A stretch of DNA of 64,000 nt, from NCBI GenBank assembly GCA_040902225.1, contig JBBDXT010000004.1, forward strand, positions 983,032-1,047,031, in the 5' to 3' direction. The position numbers were made by a program, and so were the translations under genes. Numbering within the stretch: position 1 is the first letter of the stretch; each line of letters starts with the position of its first letter. The stretch is from Chloroflexota bacterium (GTDB taxonomy: Bacteria; Chloroflexota; Limnocylindria; QHBO01). The notes under the pieces were generated by a model. That model did no database searches. It worked only from the letters and a program-made list of their open reading frames with translations, and was not told where the DNA came from. Shown piece after piece: positions 1-13,394 of this stretch.

Positions 1-95
1 CGCCGTTGCTGTGACGCACCTGGCCGGCTTGCGGCGGCGTGGAGGAAGGTGTAACGGGGGACCCCGACCCATGATGGCGCCGATGATGAGCTGGA

Positions 96-410
96 TTACC
101 CGTAGAAGTCGGCCTGGACTCGCGGGTCGCCGCTGAACCACGCTTCACTGATCTGCCCGTCGCGCACGTGGAACACGTACACGACGCGGTCCGCCAGCGA
201 GCGGCCGTTGCGTTCGGCCCGGGTGATATGCAGGGCGACGGTGTGATCGTCATTGGCCAAGACGTCATGCAGTTCCCAACGGAGCGTGCCGTTCGTCATC
301 TCGCGCAGCTGCCAGATCATCCGCGCGATGCTCTCTGACCCGGCAACTTCGACTCCTTCGCCCCCGTGCAGAACCGCATCCGGGGCGAACGCGGCGGCGA
401 AGCCGGCCAT
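96..410 (-). CDS. SnoaL/NTF2-like protein, probably 5'-truncated
   Basis: The product resembles the SnoaL-like fold (small cone-shaped alpha+beta enzymes and binding proteins). It reads 'FAPDAVLH' early, then a beta strand around 'VALHITRAERNG' and the end 'DGQISEAWFSGD', which is the usual SnoaL finish. The first helix of the fold ('RDDM') is only partly covered by the ATG at 410. The frame stays open to 524, but those upstream residues are the antisense of the neighbouring integrase remnant and do not look like a SnoaL start. I infer that the 5' end was lost or rebuilt at a recombination junction near 410-480. The substrate is unknown. It lies head-to-head with the integrase remnant, inside what may be a decayed integrated element. 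Confidence 0.6.
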   Translation of the reverse strand: MAGFAAAFAPDAVLHGGEGVEVAGSESIARMIWQLREMTNGTLRWELHDVLANDDHTVALHITRAERNGRSLADRVVYVFHVRDGQISEAWFSGDPRVQADFYG

Positions 411-453
411 GTCATCGCGGTCGAGGGCCGTCCGCCGCAACGAGGCGAAACTC

Positions 454-1260
454 GTGACCCTGCGACGCGTCACCCGATCGAACATCGAGGCTCTCACCCC
501 AGAGCGTGCGCGAGGCATCCTCAAGGCAATCAGCGGCGACCGGCTCGAGGCAGCCTACGCGCTCTCGTTCATGGGTCTACGCTCGTCGGAAATCCTGGGG
601 ATCGCTCGCTCCGACCTCGACCTCAACGACGGGACCGTGACTATCCGGTACCAGATCGCGGGATCGGGCCGGAAAGCGGCTAGGGTTGAGACGAAGACGG
701 CCGCGTCAGCAGCCACTATCGCGCTGTCGCCCTTCGTTGTTGACCGTCTGCGGGGGCACCTCCGGCGGCAGGAGGCCGAACGACCCCTAGTGCCATTCGG
801 GGATTCTCTCGTGTTCGTCACGAAAGGCGGTCTGGCGATCAATGGCTCGTGGTTCACCAAGCACTTCCAGTCGCTACTGCTGAGAGCAAGCCTGCCGACG
901 ATGCGCCTCCACGATATGCGCCACGGGGCTGCGAGCCTGCTCGTGGACGCGGGAGCACACCCTCGCGTCGCCCAGGAGTTGCTCCGCCACGCGCCCGGCA
1001 GCCAGGTCACCATGGAGCGATACGCTCATGTCACGGCAAGGCAGCAACGCGATGCGGCCGACCTGCTAGAGCGGGCAATTGCCGGGCATGGGTTCATGGC
1101 GGAGGAGTCAGTCACGGAATCAGTCACGGAGGCCGCAAAAGGAGTCGCCTCGAGTGGACTGCAGCGACCAAGCGTGGGCGATCCACTCGGGAAAAGTGGC
1201 TCCGGCGGTAGGACTCGAACCTACGACCAAGCGGTTAACAGCCGCCCGCTCTACCACTGA
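454..1260 (+). pseudogene. tyrosine recombinase (phage-type integrase) remnant, catalytic domain only
   Basis: From about 484 ('ALTPERARGIL') the frame encodes a full tyrosine-recombinase catalytic domain. All the expected residues are visible: Arg in 'GLRSSEIL', Lys in 'VETKTA', 'HDMRH' (HxxR), 'LLRHA' and the nucleophile Tyr in 'MERYAHV'. The N-terminal core- and arm-binding domains (about 150 residues) are missing, because upstream sequence is the antisense of the SnoaL-like gene. A GTG at 454 could start it, but family comparison says 5'-truncated. The C-terminus reads into the tRNA-Asn gene ('RTRTYDQAVNSRPLYH' is antisense tRNA). An 11-bp direct repeat, TCAGTCACGGA, occurs at 1108-1118 and 1120-1130 within the tail. 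The gene runs toward the tRNA 3' end, typical of tRNA-site integration. Confidence 0.8.
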
Positions 1261-1271
1261 GCTACGCCGGA
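1197..1271 (-). tRNA. tRNA-Asn (anticodon GTT)
   Basis: A complete 75-nt cloverleaf reads on the minus strand. The acceptor stem TCCGGCG pairs with CGCCGGA, and the D arm is GCTC...GAGC. The anticodon arm is GGCGG-CTGTTAA-CCGCT with anticodon GTT. The T arm is GTAGG-TTCGAGT-CCTAC, followed by discriminator G and an encoded CCA (1199-1197 region). Its 3' half is antisense to the end of the integrase remnant, so this tRNA is the probable attachment site of that element. The tRNA itself looks intact. Confidence 0.97.
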
Positions 1272-1353
1272 ACATTCGCCTCATCCAGTCGCCGTGGCCG
1301 ATGAGGCCGGCCGATGATACCCGTGCCTGACGCGACGGGTCAAAGAGGAATCA

Positions 1354-1371
1354 GGCGGCCGGACGGCCGCC
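1354..1371 (-). terminator. hairpin downstream of rpoD, probable weak intrinsic terminator
   Basis: The arms GGCGGCC (1354-1360) and GGCCGCC (1365-1371) pair perfectly around a four-base loop. The hairpin starts 7 bases after the rpoD stop. On the minus strand it is followed by a moderately T-rich stretch (TGATTCCTCTTT) rather than a clean T run, so termination strength is uncertain. It separates the dnaG-rpoD unit from the tRNA. Confidence 0.5.
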
Positions 1372-1377
1372 ATCGGT

Positions 1378-3468
<2,091 letters not shown>

Positions 3469-3470
3469 GA

Positions 3471-5315
3471 TCAGTCCCTCCTCGCGCCGACCGCCTGGGC
3501 CGGTGATTCCATTTCCCTGTTGAGATCGGCCTTTTCGCGGCCGAGCTTGTTGATTTGTTGCTTGAGTAACTCGAGCTGGGTCCCGTCCTCGTCGCGCTGC
3601 GCTTCCGCGAGCAGGAGCTGCCCGTCGTGGATCGCCTCCTCGATGCGCGTCGCGCGGAGCCGCAATAGACAGGTACGGAGTTGGGCACGCGCCTCGCCCG
3701 GATCGAGCTGTGCGCCATTTCCGTTGGCCGCCAGGTTGGCCAGCAGGTCGCGGGCGAGGCCCGCGGTCACGGGATCGAGGCTGCCGACGAAGGTCTCCAG
3801 GTCCGCCGCCGTCGCGTCGCCCTGCGCCACGCGTTCGCGCCAGGCGGTAACCAGGGCGCCGGTCGCGGCATCCCGGAATGGAAGCGGGCCCTCGGAGGGA
3901 AGCTCGGCCGTCAGCGCCGGATATCGGAGCAGGAGGCTCAACGCCTCGCGCTCGAGCGGTCCGAGCCCCCCCACGGCGGGAGTCGCGGTACCCGGACCCA
4001 CCGGCAGCGGGGCGAGGCGCGGGGCGCGGCGGATCGGCTCGCGCGCGAGCGCCTCCAGCAGGACACTCTCGTCCACGTTGACAAGGCGGGCCAGCCGCTG
4101 GAGGTATCCCCGCTTTTCGACTGGGTCTCCCACCCGTTGTAGGACGGCTAGCACCCGCCCTGTGACCTCGCGCTTCCCGGCTACGCTGTCGAGGCCGACC
4201 TCCCGTGTCATCCGCTCCATGAAGTATTCGACCAGCTCCTTGGCGTCGGCGACCGCAGTACGCCACGCCTCGGGATCAGTTCTGATCAACTCGTCAGGAT
4301 CCTTCCCCGCCGGAATGCGCACGACGCGGATCTTGGAAACACTCTGATCGGGTCCAAGTTCCTCGAGCAGCCCGCGCTGCGTGGCTGCCTCGCCGGCGAG
4401 GTCGACGTCGTAGGCGAGTGCGATCCCGTCTGCGTAGCGCGTCGCCAGCTCGATCTGGCCCCTCGTCAGCGCCGTGCCGAGGCTGGCCACCACGTTGGCG
4501 AAGCCGGCCTGGTGTGCTGCCATGACATCGGTGTAGCCCTCGACGATCACCGTGAGCTTCTCGCGCCTGATCGCGGCCTTGGCAAGGTCGAGGCCGTACA
4601 GCGTCCGGCTCTTGTCGAACAGCGGGCCGGCCGGCGAATTCAGGTACTTCGGACCCTCCGCGCCCGGCATGACCCGGCCGCCAAGGCCAACCGCCCGGCC
4701 TGAGGCATCGCGGATCGGGATGATGATCCGGCCACGAAACTTGTCGATCACGCCGCCACGGCTCGAGGGCGAGGCGAGCCCGGCGGCGAGGAGCTCGTCA
4801 TTGGTGAAGCCGCGACCGATGAGCCGGCGCGTCAGCGCATCCCAGCTGGTTGGCGCATAGCCGATCCCGAAACGCTCGAGCGTTTCGGCGGTGAGGCCGC
4901 GCTCGTCGAGGTAGGCGCGAGCCTTCTCGGCCTGGGTCGCCTGGAGCAGCACTTCGCGGTACCACGCGATGGCCGCCTCGAGCGCTTCGCGCAGGCGACG
5001 CCGATGTCGGTCTTCCTTCGCCGTCTGCGCCGACAGCTCGACACCCGCCTTCTCGGCGAGGCGGGAGAGCGCCTCCCGGAAGTCGATTCCGTCCCGTCGC
5101 ATCAGGAAGGTGAAGATGTCACCGCCCTCGCCGCAGCCGAAGCAGCGCCAGCTCTCGCGATCGGGAGTGACGATGAAGGATGGAGTCTTCTCGGCGTGGA
5201 ACGGGCAGAGCCCCTTGTAGGCAGAGCCCGCCCGCTTGAGGGCGACGGTCTCCCCGACCACGTCGATCACCGGAAGCTTGGATTTGATCTCGGCAGCAAT
5301 GCCGGAAGAGGTCAT
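3471..5315 (-). CDS. dnaG: DNA primase DnaG
   Basis: DnaG makes RNA primers at the replication fork. The ATG at 5315 gives 614 aa; an in-frame GTG at 5333 is an alternative, and neither has a clear Shine-Dalgarno. A CHC2 zinc finger is near residues 35-60 ('[11 protein letters not shown]' then 'RCFGCGEGG'). The catalytic core has the TOPRIM glutamate motif ('[11 protein letters not shown]') and 'YDVDLAG'. The C-terminal helicase-interaction region is less conserved and ends in a helical segment ('[15 protein letters not shown]'). The stop overlaps the rpoD ribosome-binding region, so rpoD is probably co-transcribed and coupled. It is divergent from the sigma-like gene at 5451. Confidence 0.96.
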   Translation of the reverse strand: MTSSGIAAEIKSKLPVIDVVGETVALKRAGSAYKGLCPFHAEKTPSFIVTPDRESWRCFGCGEGGDIFTFLMRRDGIDFREALSRLAEKAGVELSAQTAKEDRHRRRLREALEAAIAWYREVLLQATQAEKARAYLDERGLTAETLERFGIGYAPTSWDALTRRLIGRGFTNDELLAAGLASPSSRGGVIDKFRGRIIIPIRDASGRAVGLGGRVMPGAEGPKYLNSPAGPLFDKSRTLYGLDLAKAAIRREKLTVIVEGYTDVMAAHQAGFANVVASLGTALTRGQIELATRYADGIALAYDVDLAGEAATQRGLLEELGPDQSVSKIRVVRIPAGKDPDELIRTDPEAWRTAVADAKELVEYFMERMTREVGLDSVAGKREVTGRVLAVLQRVGDPVEKRGYLQRLARLVNVDESVLLEALAREPIRRAPRLAPLPVGPGTATPAVGGLGPLEREALSLLLRYPALTAELPSEGPLPFRDAATGALVTAWRERVAQGDATAADLETFVGSLDPVTAGLARDLLANLAANGNGAQLDPGEARAQLRTCLLRLRATRIEEAIHDGQLLLAEAQRDEDGTQLELLKQQINKLGREKADLNREMESPAQAVGARRD

Positions 5316-5344
5316 GCGAAAGATGCACCCCACGCCGTGCGGCG

Positions 5345-5395
5345 CTTTGTCAAGGGCTTGTCAAGAGGGATGCCGGTATTTTACCACGAAGTCAA
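5345..5395. promoter_or_regulatory. GTCAAG repeats between dnaG and the sigma-like gene
   Basis: GTCAAG occurs at 5348-5353, 5359-5364 and 5390-5395, spaced 11 and 31 bp. The middle copy is part of the palindrome CTTGTCAAG (5356-5364), and the first differs from it by one base. On the minus strand two copies read TTGACA, like a -35 box, and TAAAAT (5382-5377) could be a -10 for dnaG. Spacing between those boxes is not canonical, so the repeats may be operators rather than promoter parts. Confidence 0.35.
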
Positions 5396-5450
5396 GTTTC
5401 GGCTGCTGCCTGGCCCGTCGATGATCAGGGTTGCTCGGAGGGAATACACT

Positions 5451-6089
5451 TTGCAGTCGCTGGTCCGAGCCGACACGCCAGGGAGGAGTCCGACGGCCAC
5501 TTTTCAGCCTGCGCCCGCGCAAGATGACGCGCTGCTGGCGGCCGCCTTCCGTGAGCTGCACGGGGCACGGCTGCACGGCTTCGCCATCCTCGTCACGCTC
5601 GGCGATCGGCAACCCGCCGAGCGCGCCGCCGGCTTCGCACTCGCCGCGGGGGCCGAGCAGGCCGCCGCCCTGCGCCACCCGGAGCGGGCTGCTGCCTGGC
5701 TCCGCGCACGAGTCTTGCGGGGCCTGTCGCAGCGGCGATCGGTCACACGATCGACCTCGCTCGAGGCGCGTCGCACGGCGCTAGCCCCCCTGGGCCTGGA
5801 TGAGGTCGTATATCGGGGGCTGGCCGCCCTCAGCGTCAACGCCCGGGCTGCTCTCGTGGCATCGGCGATCGAGCGGTTCGACCCGATCGACGTCGAGACG
5901 ATCCTGGATGCGGCGCCGGCCACGACGCGGCATGCGGTCGCTGGGGCACGAAATCGATACCTGCGATACGCCACCCGCGCCTCCGACGATGAGGCCGATG
6001 CGGCTCTGGATGAGCCTACCGGCGAGCTCGCCAGTCGCGTGCAGCGCGTCGCGAAACGCGCCTTCTCGACGAGCGACGCGTCCCGATGA
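5451..6089 (+). CDS. putative ECF-like RNA polymerase sigma factor
   Basis: The product is about 212 aa if started at TTG 5451, which has GGAGGG eight bases upstream. An in-frame ATG at 5421 has no such site. The N-terminal part resembles a degenerate sigma region 2. The part around 'RGLAALSVNARAALVASAIE', followed by 'IDVETILDAAPATTRHAVAGARNRYL', has the layout of region 4 (a helix-turn-helix after 'ALP-R-A'). The family match is weak, so the call rests partly on context: the stop overlaps the start of a likely membrane anti-sigma gene (ATGA at 6086-6089). An alternative is a non-sigma helical regulator. It stands alone on the plus strand between dnaG and ppdK. Confidence 0.55.
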   Translation: MQSLVRADTPGRSPTATFQPAPAQDDALLAAAFRELHGARLHGFAILVTLGDRQPAERAAGFALAAGAEQAAALRHPERAAAWLRARVLRGLSQRRSVTRSTSLEARRTALAPLGLDEVVYRGLAALSVNARAALVASAIERFDPIDVETILDAAPATTRHAVAGARNRYLRYATRASDDEADAALDEPTGELASRVQRVAKRAFSTSDASR

Positions 6090-6733
6090 AAGAGGCACAT
6101 GGGCGCTTCCACGACTGGCTCACCGCAGGAGCGGATGGTGATCCACCTCGGGACGTTGCGGTGCACGCGTCGGTCTGCGCAGAATGCCAACAGTCGATGG
6201 CCGCGCTCGATGAGCTCGCGAACGTCAACCCCGCCATGGCGAGCATCCCCGGCGAGCCGATGGGCCGCGAACGCGGGCGACTGGCAATGGCAGGGCGGCT
6301 CGTGGGGGCCACCGCGGTCCTGTTCAGCGCGGCGATCCTGGGCGTGGGCGTCTCCCAACTGATTGGGGTATCGCATCCAAACGGCCAGGTCGCAAACACA
6401 AGTCCCACTCCAGACCAGAATGTGCTGGCGGAGACCGCGACGCCACAGCCGAGCCCTGAGCCCACGACCGCGCCGCCCCAGGAGACGCTGACTCCGCTGG
6501 GCACGCCGGGTCCGACGGCAGTTCCGGACCCCTCGTCGACCCCTTTCCCGTATTGGACATTCATCCCGACCCCATTCCCGACGGCCCAGCCAACCGCGAC
6601 TCCGCCCGAGACGCCGGTGCCGAGCGTGTCGCCGTCCACCTCGGCGTCGCCGTCCACCTCGGCGTCGCCCTCCACCTCGCCGAGCGCGTCGCCCTCCGCC
6701 CCGCCGAGCGCGTCGCCCTCCGCGTCGCCGTAG
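6086..6733 (+). CDS. putative membrane anti-sigma factor with Pro/Ser/Thr-rich tail
   Basis: This 215-aa protein overlaps the sigma-like gene by ATGA, implying coupled translation. The N-terminal about 50 residues include 'HASVCAECQ', the HxxxCxxC pattern of zinc-binding anti-sigma domains. One membrane segment follows (about residues 73-95, 'VGATAVLFSAAILGVGVSQL'). The remaining about 115 residues are low complexity, rich in Pro, Ser and Thr, and end in SPSAS-type repeats, as expected of a cell-surface stalk. I infer that it sequesters the upstream factor at the membrane and senses an envelope signal. No sensor domain is recognisable in the tail. Confidence 0.6.
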   Translation: MKEAHGRFHDWLTAGADGDPPRDVAVHASVCAECQQSMAALDELANVNPAMASIPGEPMGRERGRLAMAGRLVGATAVLFSAAILGVGVSQLIGVSHPNGQVANTSPTPDQNVLAETATPQPSPEPTTAPPQETLTPLGTPGPTAVPDPSSTPFPYWTFIPTPFPTAQPTATPPETPVPSVSPSTSASPSTSASPSTSPSASPSAPPSASPSASP

Positions 6734-6748
6734 GCCGAAGTCCTTGGG

Positions 6749-9529
<2,781 letters not shown>

Positions 9530-9572
9530 GCGGCGCTCGAGGCTCCTCCATATGGGGATCGCGGGGGGCTGA

Positions 9573-9578
9573 TTCTAC
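9573..9578 (-). promoter_or_regulatory. possible -10 box for ppdK
   Basis: TAGAAT reads on the minus strand 43 bases before the ppdK ATG and matches the -10 consensus at four or five positions. No convincing -35 box is present 16-18 bases upstream, so this is a weak call. Confidence 0.3.
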
Positions 9579-9612
9579 CCGGCGGGATCGATCTGCCGGT
9601 CACCCGCGGGTC

Positions 9613-9972
9613 TCAGCCGGGTCTGCGACCCGAGAGCCGCCGACGGCCCGGCTGCCGGTAGCGAACCTCCAGCAGCGGCCAGAGATCGGAGACCAGAACC
9701 CGGTAGTCTCCGCCAACGACGGTCGCGCGCAGGCGTCCCGTCCGAATCAGGCGCCGCACGTGCTCAGGGTGGAAGCCGAGGATGATCGCCACCTGCCGCG
9801 TGCCAACCACCAGCGCCTCGGGGTCGACCTCGGCCGACGGATCCATGCCAGCCATCGCGACCGCCATCGCCTTGGCCCGATCCGCGGTCAGCGCCACCGC
9901 CTCAGGCTCGGAGCGTCGCATCGCGCTGGCCATCGCGGCGGCCAGTCGCTCGCGCAGATCGCCGACCTTCAT
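9613..9972 (-). CDS. small protein with excisionase/MerR-like helix-turn-helix
   Basis: This 119-aa protein has an N-terminal helical half (residues 1-45). The C-terminal half reads 'VVGTRQVAIILGFHPEHVRRLIRTGRL' and then 'YRVLVSDLWPLL'. That second part fits an excisionase-type (HTH_17-like) winged helix: a helix-turn-helix followed by a short hairpin. The start ATG overlaps the stop of the upstream TPR gene (ATGA at 9969-9972), so the two are translationally coupled. The target is unknown. It is the last gene of the glyS-SnoaL-TPR-HTH unit. Confidence 0.65.
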   Translation of the reverse strand: MKVGDLRERLAAAMASAMRRSEPEAVALTADRAKAMAVAMAGMDPSAEVDPEALVVGTRQVAIILGFHPEHVRRLIRTGRLRATVVGGDYRVLVSDLWPLLEVRYRQPGRRRLSGRRPG

Positions 9973-10697
9973 CGCACCCGCAGCCAGCCGCGTCGCAGGG
10001 CGAACGCAAAGACACCGGTCGACAAGGCCAGCAGGCGGCCGAGCCAGCCGGCTCGAGGCCGGTAGAGAGATCTGGCCTTGGCGATGATCCGCCCTCGGTC
10101 GCGGCCAGAGAGCTCATCGGCCAGGGCGCGGAATTCGCCGAAGGCAGCCGACTCACGCGCGGCCAGCCACAGGGCATCGGCCACTGCCTCTCGCGCGGTG
10201 GCGTCCCCGGGCCGCAGGTCGGCTGCGCGCGTTGCTGCCGGGAGTGCTGCCGCGGCATCGCCGAGGTGAATCAGGCCGCGGGCCAGGGCGAGCTGGGCGT
10301 CGAAGTTGCCAGGATCGAGGCGGACGGCGCGACGCGCCGCCTCCACTCCCTTTCCCGCCTCGGCCGCCTCGATCCGCTCGGCTGCCTCCGCCACCGTCCA
10401 GGCCACCTGGCGGGGGTCGCGGCGTGCCAGGCGGGCGTATTCGGCCGCCGCGTCCGCATGCTCTCCCCGCTGGGACTGGATCTCGGCCAGCAGCTCGCGG
10501 TAGCGGACCTCGTCGGGGTCGAGACGGACCGCGTCCATGGCGTCGGCCTCCGCCTCCTCGAGCCGGCCGAGCGCAAGCAGGGCCCGTGCCCGTGCCTCGT
10601 GCGCCGCGTCGTCGCCCGGCCGCTCGGCCAGGACGGCGTCGGCGCTACGGACGATCTCCTGCTGATCTAGGACGGAGGGAGGCGATTCCCCGTTCAC
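9969..10697 (-). CDS. tetratricopeptide-repeat protein
   Basis: The product is about 242 aa from GTG 10697, which overlaps the upstream stop as GTGA. Several degenerate TPR units are visible: 'ARARALLALGRLEEAEADAM' then 'AVRLDPDEV', and later 'AVRLDPGNFDAQLALARGL'. TPRs normally mediate protein-protein contacts. The C-terminus is hydrophobic then basic ('LLALSTGVFAFALRRGW') and could be a membrane anchor. The upstream open frame to 10775 overlaps the SnoaL-like gene and is not used. The partner is unknown; both overlaps tie it to its neighbours. Confidence 0.7.
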   Translation of the reverse strand: MNGESPPSVLDQQEIVRSADAVLAERPGDDAAHEARARALLALGRLEEAEADAMDAVRLDPDEVRYRELLAEIQSQRGEHADAAAEYARLARRDPRQVAWTVAEAAERIEAAEAGKGVEAARRAVRLDPGNFDAQLALARGLIHLGDAAAALPAATRAADLRPGDATAREAVADALWLAARESAAFGEFRALADELSGRDRGRIIAKARSLYRPRAGWLGRLLALSTGVFAFALRRGWLRVR

Positions 10698-11113
10698 TCG
10701 ACCACGACTTCCGTCGGGGCGTAGCGCGATGTCATCAGCCGCATGACGCGCCACTTGCCCGCATCCAGGCGCCACGTGTACGCCAGTCGCCCGTAGACCC
10801 GCTCGACAAGGTGCTCCCGGCGCGACCGACGCGTCTCGATGAACGAGCCGACGACGGCCGCGAGGGGCCCCTCGACTGCAACCAGGTCATACATCGGCTC
10901 GAACGAGATTGTCTCGAACCCCGCCACGAACTCGGCGAACGCCTCGCCGATCGCCTCGGGCCCGGCGATCGCCGGCTGCTCCGGCCAAAGGAGCTGTGCG
11001 TCGTCCGCGAAGCAGCCCGCCAGCGCCGCACCAGCGTCGTGCCGGAACAGATCGTCGAAGGCGCGCTGTGCGGCCTCGAGCTGGATCCGCGATCCTTGCG
11101 ACCCGGTTCCCAT
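10694..11113 (-). CDS. SnoaL-like / NTF2-like protein
   Basis: This 139-aa protein starts four bases after the glyS stop. It has 'LEAAQRAFDDLFRHDAGAALAGCFADDAQLLWPE', split here across the first helix and strand, and ends with 'AYTWRLDAGKWRVMRLMTSRY'. This is the usual SnoaL/NTF2 layout for a small binding or isomerase fold. The ligand is unknown. The ATG at 11113 is preferred over the longer frame, which would run into glyS. Its stop overlaps the TPR start. Confidence 0.7.
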   Translation of the reverse strand: MGTGSQGSRIQLEAAQRAFDDLFRHDAGAALAGCFADDAQLLWPEQPAIAGPEAIGEAFAEFVAGFETISFEPMYDLVAVEGPLAAVVGSFIETRRSRREHLVERVYGRLAYTWRLDAGKWRVMRLMTSRYAPTEVVVE

Positions 11114-11117
11114 CGGC

Positions 11118-12485
11118 TCAGTCTGCGGCCGCGGGCCCACGCTCGGTACCCTGCCAGGCAGCGCCGGCCACCAGGGATGCAAGGCGCTCCGGAAGGGCAC
11201 TCATCACCACCCGCTGCTGCGTCATCGAATCGCGCTCGCGGATGGTCGCGGCGCCGTCGGCAAGGGTCTCCACGTCGACCGTCACGCAGAACGGCGTGCC
11301 GATCTCGTCCTGGCGGCGATACAGCTTGCCGATGCTGGCGGTGTCGTCGTAGGTGGCGGGCATGCGCAGCTTCAGGTCGCCGGCCAGGCGCTGTCCCAGC
11401 TCGACCAGCTCGGGCCGGTTGCGGAGGAGCGGCATGACCGCGACCCTGATCGGCGCCAGCGACGGGCGAAGGTGCAGCACCACCCGCTTCTCGCCCTCGA
11501 CCTGCTGCTCCTCGTAGCCGTCGAGCAGGACGGTGAGCAGCGCACGATCCACCCCCATCGCCGGCTCGATCACGTACGGCGTGACGTGCTCGCCGCTCGC
11601 CTCGTCGAAGATGGACAGCGACTTGCCGGACGCCGCGGCGTGCGCCTTGAGGTCGTAGTCGGTCCGGTCGGCGACCCCCTCCAGCTCGGACCAGCCCATC
11701 GGGAATGCGTATTCGATGTCGGTCGTCTGGCGGCTGTAGTGCGACAGCTCGTCCGGATCGTGCGGCCGCAGCCGGAGACGGTCGGCACCGACCCCCATCG
11801 CATCGGTCCACCAGCGCAGGCGCTCCTCGACCCAGTAGGCGAACCACTCGTCCTCCTGCGAGGGATGGACGAAGAACTCCATCTCCATCTGCTCGAACTC
11901 GCGGTCGCGGAAGATGAAGTTGCCGGGTGTGATCTCGTTGCGGAAGCTTTTCCCGATCTGGGCGATCCCGAACGGCAGCTTCCTGCGCGCGGTGGTGGCC
12001 ACGTTCGCGAAGTTGACGAAGATCCCCTGGGCCGTCTCCGGGCGCAGGTAGGCGACCGATGCCGACTCCTCGAGCGGGCCGACGTGGGTCTGGAACATCA
12101 GGTTGAACTGGCGCGCCTCGGTCAGGGTGCCACGGTTGCCGCAGTTGGGGCAGGCGATCTCCAAGGGCGGCCCCTTGAGATCGTCAGCGCGGAAGCGGAG
12201 CTTGCAGTTGCGGCAGTCCACCATGGGGTCGCTGAAGCCGGCGACGTGACCGGAGACCTCCCACACCCGCGGGTTCATCACGATCGCCGCGTCGAGCCCC
12301 ACGATGTCGTCACGCAGCTGGACCATGTGCCGCCACCAGGCCGCCTTGACATTGTTCTTGAGCTCGACGCCGAGCGGTCCGTAGTCCCAGAAGCCACCCA
12401 TCCCGCCATAGATCTCGCTCGACGGGAAGACGAACCCGCGGCGCTTGGCGAGACTGACGATGACTTCCATGTTCGGCGCGGGCAT
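11118..12485 (-). CDS. glyS: glycyl-tRNA synthetase, dimeric class II type
   Basis: This enzyme charges tRNA-Gly. The 455-aa single-chain form is the alpha2 type, not the alpha2beta2 GlyQ/GlyS type. Class II motifs are visible: motif 1 around 'GGFWDYGPLGVELKNN', motif 2 'SFRNEITPGNFIFRDREFEQME', cut here to its core, and motif 3 near 'VIEPAMGVDRALL'. A zinc ribbon is formed by 'CRNC' and 'CPNC' near residues 90-120. The C-terminal anticodon-binding domain begins about 'LAPIRVAVMPL'. It heads a coupled unit with the SnoaL-like, TPR and HTH genes. Confidence 0.96.
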   Translation of the reverse strand: MPAPNMEVIVSLAKRRGFVFPSSEIYGGMGGFWDYGPLGVELKNNVKAAWWRHMVQLRDDIVGLDAAIVMNPRVWEVSGHVAGFSDPMVDCRNCKLRFRADDLKGPPLEIACPNCGNRGTLTEARQFNLMFQTHVGPLEESASVAYLRPETAQGIFVNFANVATTARRKLPFGIAQIGKSFRNEITPGNFIFRDREFEQMEMEFFVHPSQEDEWFAYWVEERLRWWTDAMGVGADRLRLRPHDPDELSHYSRQTTDIEYAFPMGWSELEGVADRTDYDLKAHAAASGKSLSIFDEASGEHVTPYVIEPAMGVDRALLTVLLDGYEEQQVEGEKRVVLHLRPSLAPIRVAVMPLLRNRPELVELGQRLAGDLKLRMPATYDDTASIGKLYRRQDEIGTPFCVTVDVETLADGAATIRERDSMTQQRVVMSALPERLASLVAGAAWQGTERGPAAAD

Positions 12486-12569
12486 GCCGGCGAGTCTAGC
12501 GCAGCCGATCAGCTCGCCCGCCCGGCTCGGTCATGGGCGGGTGGCCTCGTCTGGCTGGTCGGGGGAGGG

Positions 12570-13355
12570 CTAGGCCGGCGCAGCGACCCCTCGCAGCGCG
12601 ACCTCGTCGAGGAAATCGCGGCTGCGCAGCTCGCGTTCGAGGACGGCAGACACGCTCGCATGCAAGAGATGCTCGACCTCGCGCTGCGTGACGCCCGGCA
12701 CACGCAGCCGCAGCACCTCTGTCAGCGGGGAGCGCTGGAGGTGACGCATCACCTTCAGGGCCGCCGCGGAGATCTGCTGCGTCCCGAGCGCGTCGTGCGA
12801 GCACTCGGGGCCGACGACCCCACCTGCCACCGGGGAGTAGGCATTTCCGTTTGGCTCGATCTCGACGCCGCAATCGAGGCATTGCCCGAGCTCTGGCCGG
12901 AAGCCCATCGCCTCGAGCAGGTGCAGCTCGAACCAGCGCGCCACGATCGCGCGCGAGACCGCGGCAGGGGCGGCGTCGAGCGCCGCCAGCGCCTGGGCCA
13001 GGAGCTCGAAGGCCTGGTGCGATTCGGCCGATCCCTCGCAGAAGCGATCGGCCAGCTCCACGACGTACCAGGCCGCCGCGGTCGAGTGCAGGTCGTCACG
13101 CAGGCCCAGGTGCGGGTCCTCGAGCGAGGCCTGGGTGACCACGTCGAAAGTCCGTCCCACGGCCAGCACCAGGTGCACGTCGCTGAACGGCTCCAGTCCG
13201 CCGCCGAGCCGGGAGCGTGGCCGGCGGATCCCCTTGGCGATCACGCGCAGCTTGCCCAGGCGCGGCGTCAGGACCGTCAGCACTCGATCGGCCTCGCCGA
13301 GGTCCATGCTGCGCAGCACGATCGCCTCGGTCTTGTAGAGGCGGGCTCGGCTCAC
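12570..13355 (-). CDS. recO: DNA repair protein RecO
   Basis: RecO helps load RecA on gapped DNA in the RecFOR pathway. GTG at 13355 gives 261 aa, the usual size. The OB-fold N-terminus starts '[21 protein letters not shown]', shortened here to its core, and continues '[19 protein letters not shown]', the family signature. The zinc site is 'CLDCG' plus a later Cys ('GPECSHD'). The frame is open upstream to 13688, but that region is antisense to the polyprenyl synthase. It is divergent from that gene, with about 40 bp between starts. Confidence 0.93.
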   Translation of the reverse strand: MSRARLYKTEAIVLRSMDLGEADRVLTVLTPRLGKLRVIAKGIRRPRSRLGGGLEPFSDVHLVLAVGRTFDVVTQASLEDPHLGLRDDLHSTAAAWYVVELADRFCEGSAESHQAFELLAQALAALDAAPAAVSRAIVARWFELHLLEAMGFRPELGQCLDCGVEIEPNGNAYSPVAGGVVGPECSHDALGTQQISAAALKVMRHLQRSPLTEVLRLRVPGVTQREVEHLLHASVSAVLERELRSRDFLDEVALRGVAAPA

Positions 13356-13394
13356 CGGCGCATCGACCTCGGGTACCCTTGGGGCGTGGACGCC

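Noticed and set aside
1201..1260. C-terminal residues of the integrase as a real protein end
   Set aside because: They are the antisense reading of tRNA-Asn, a well-known annotation artefact.
3472..4266. Upstream extension of rpoD (962-aa frame)
   Set aside because: It overlaps dnaG coding sequence and is Arg/Gly/Pro-rich. The GTG at 3468 has AGGAGG in front of it.
10839..13394. Long N-terminal extension of the polyprenyl synthase frame (1201 aa in total)
   Set aside because: The extension is antisense to glyS and recO. Homology begins only at 13395.
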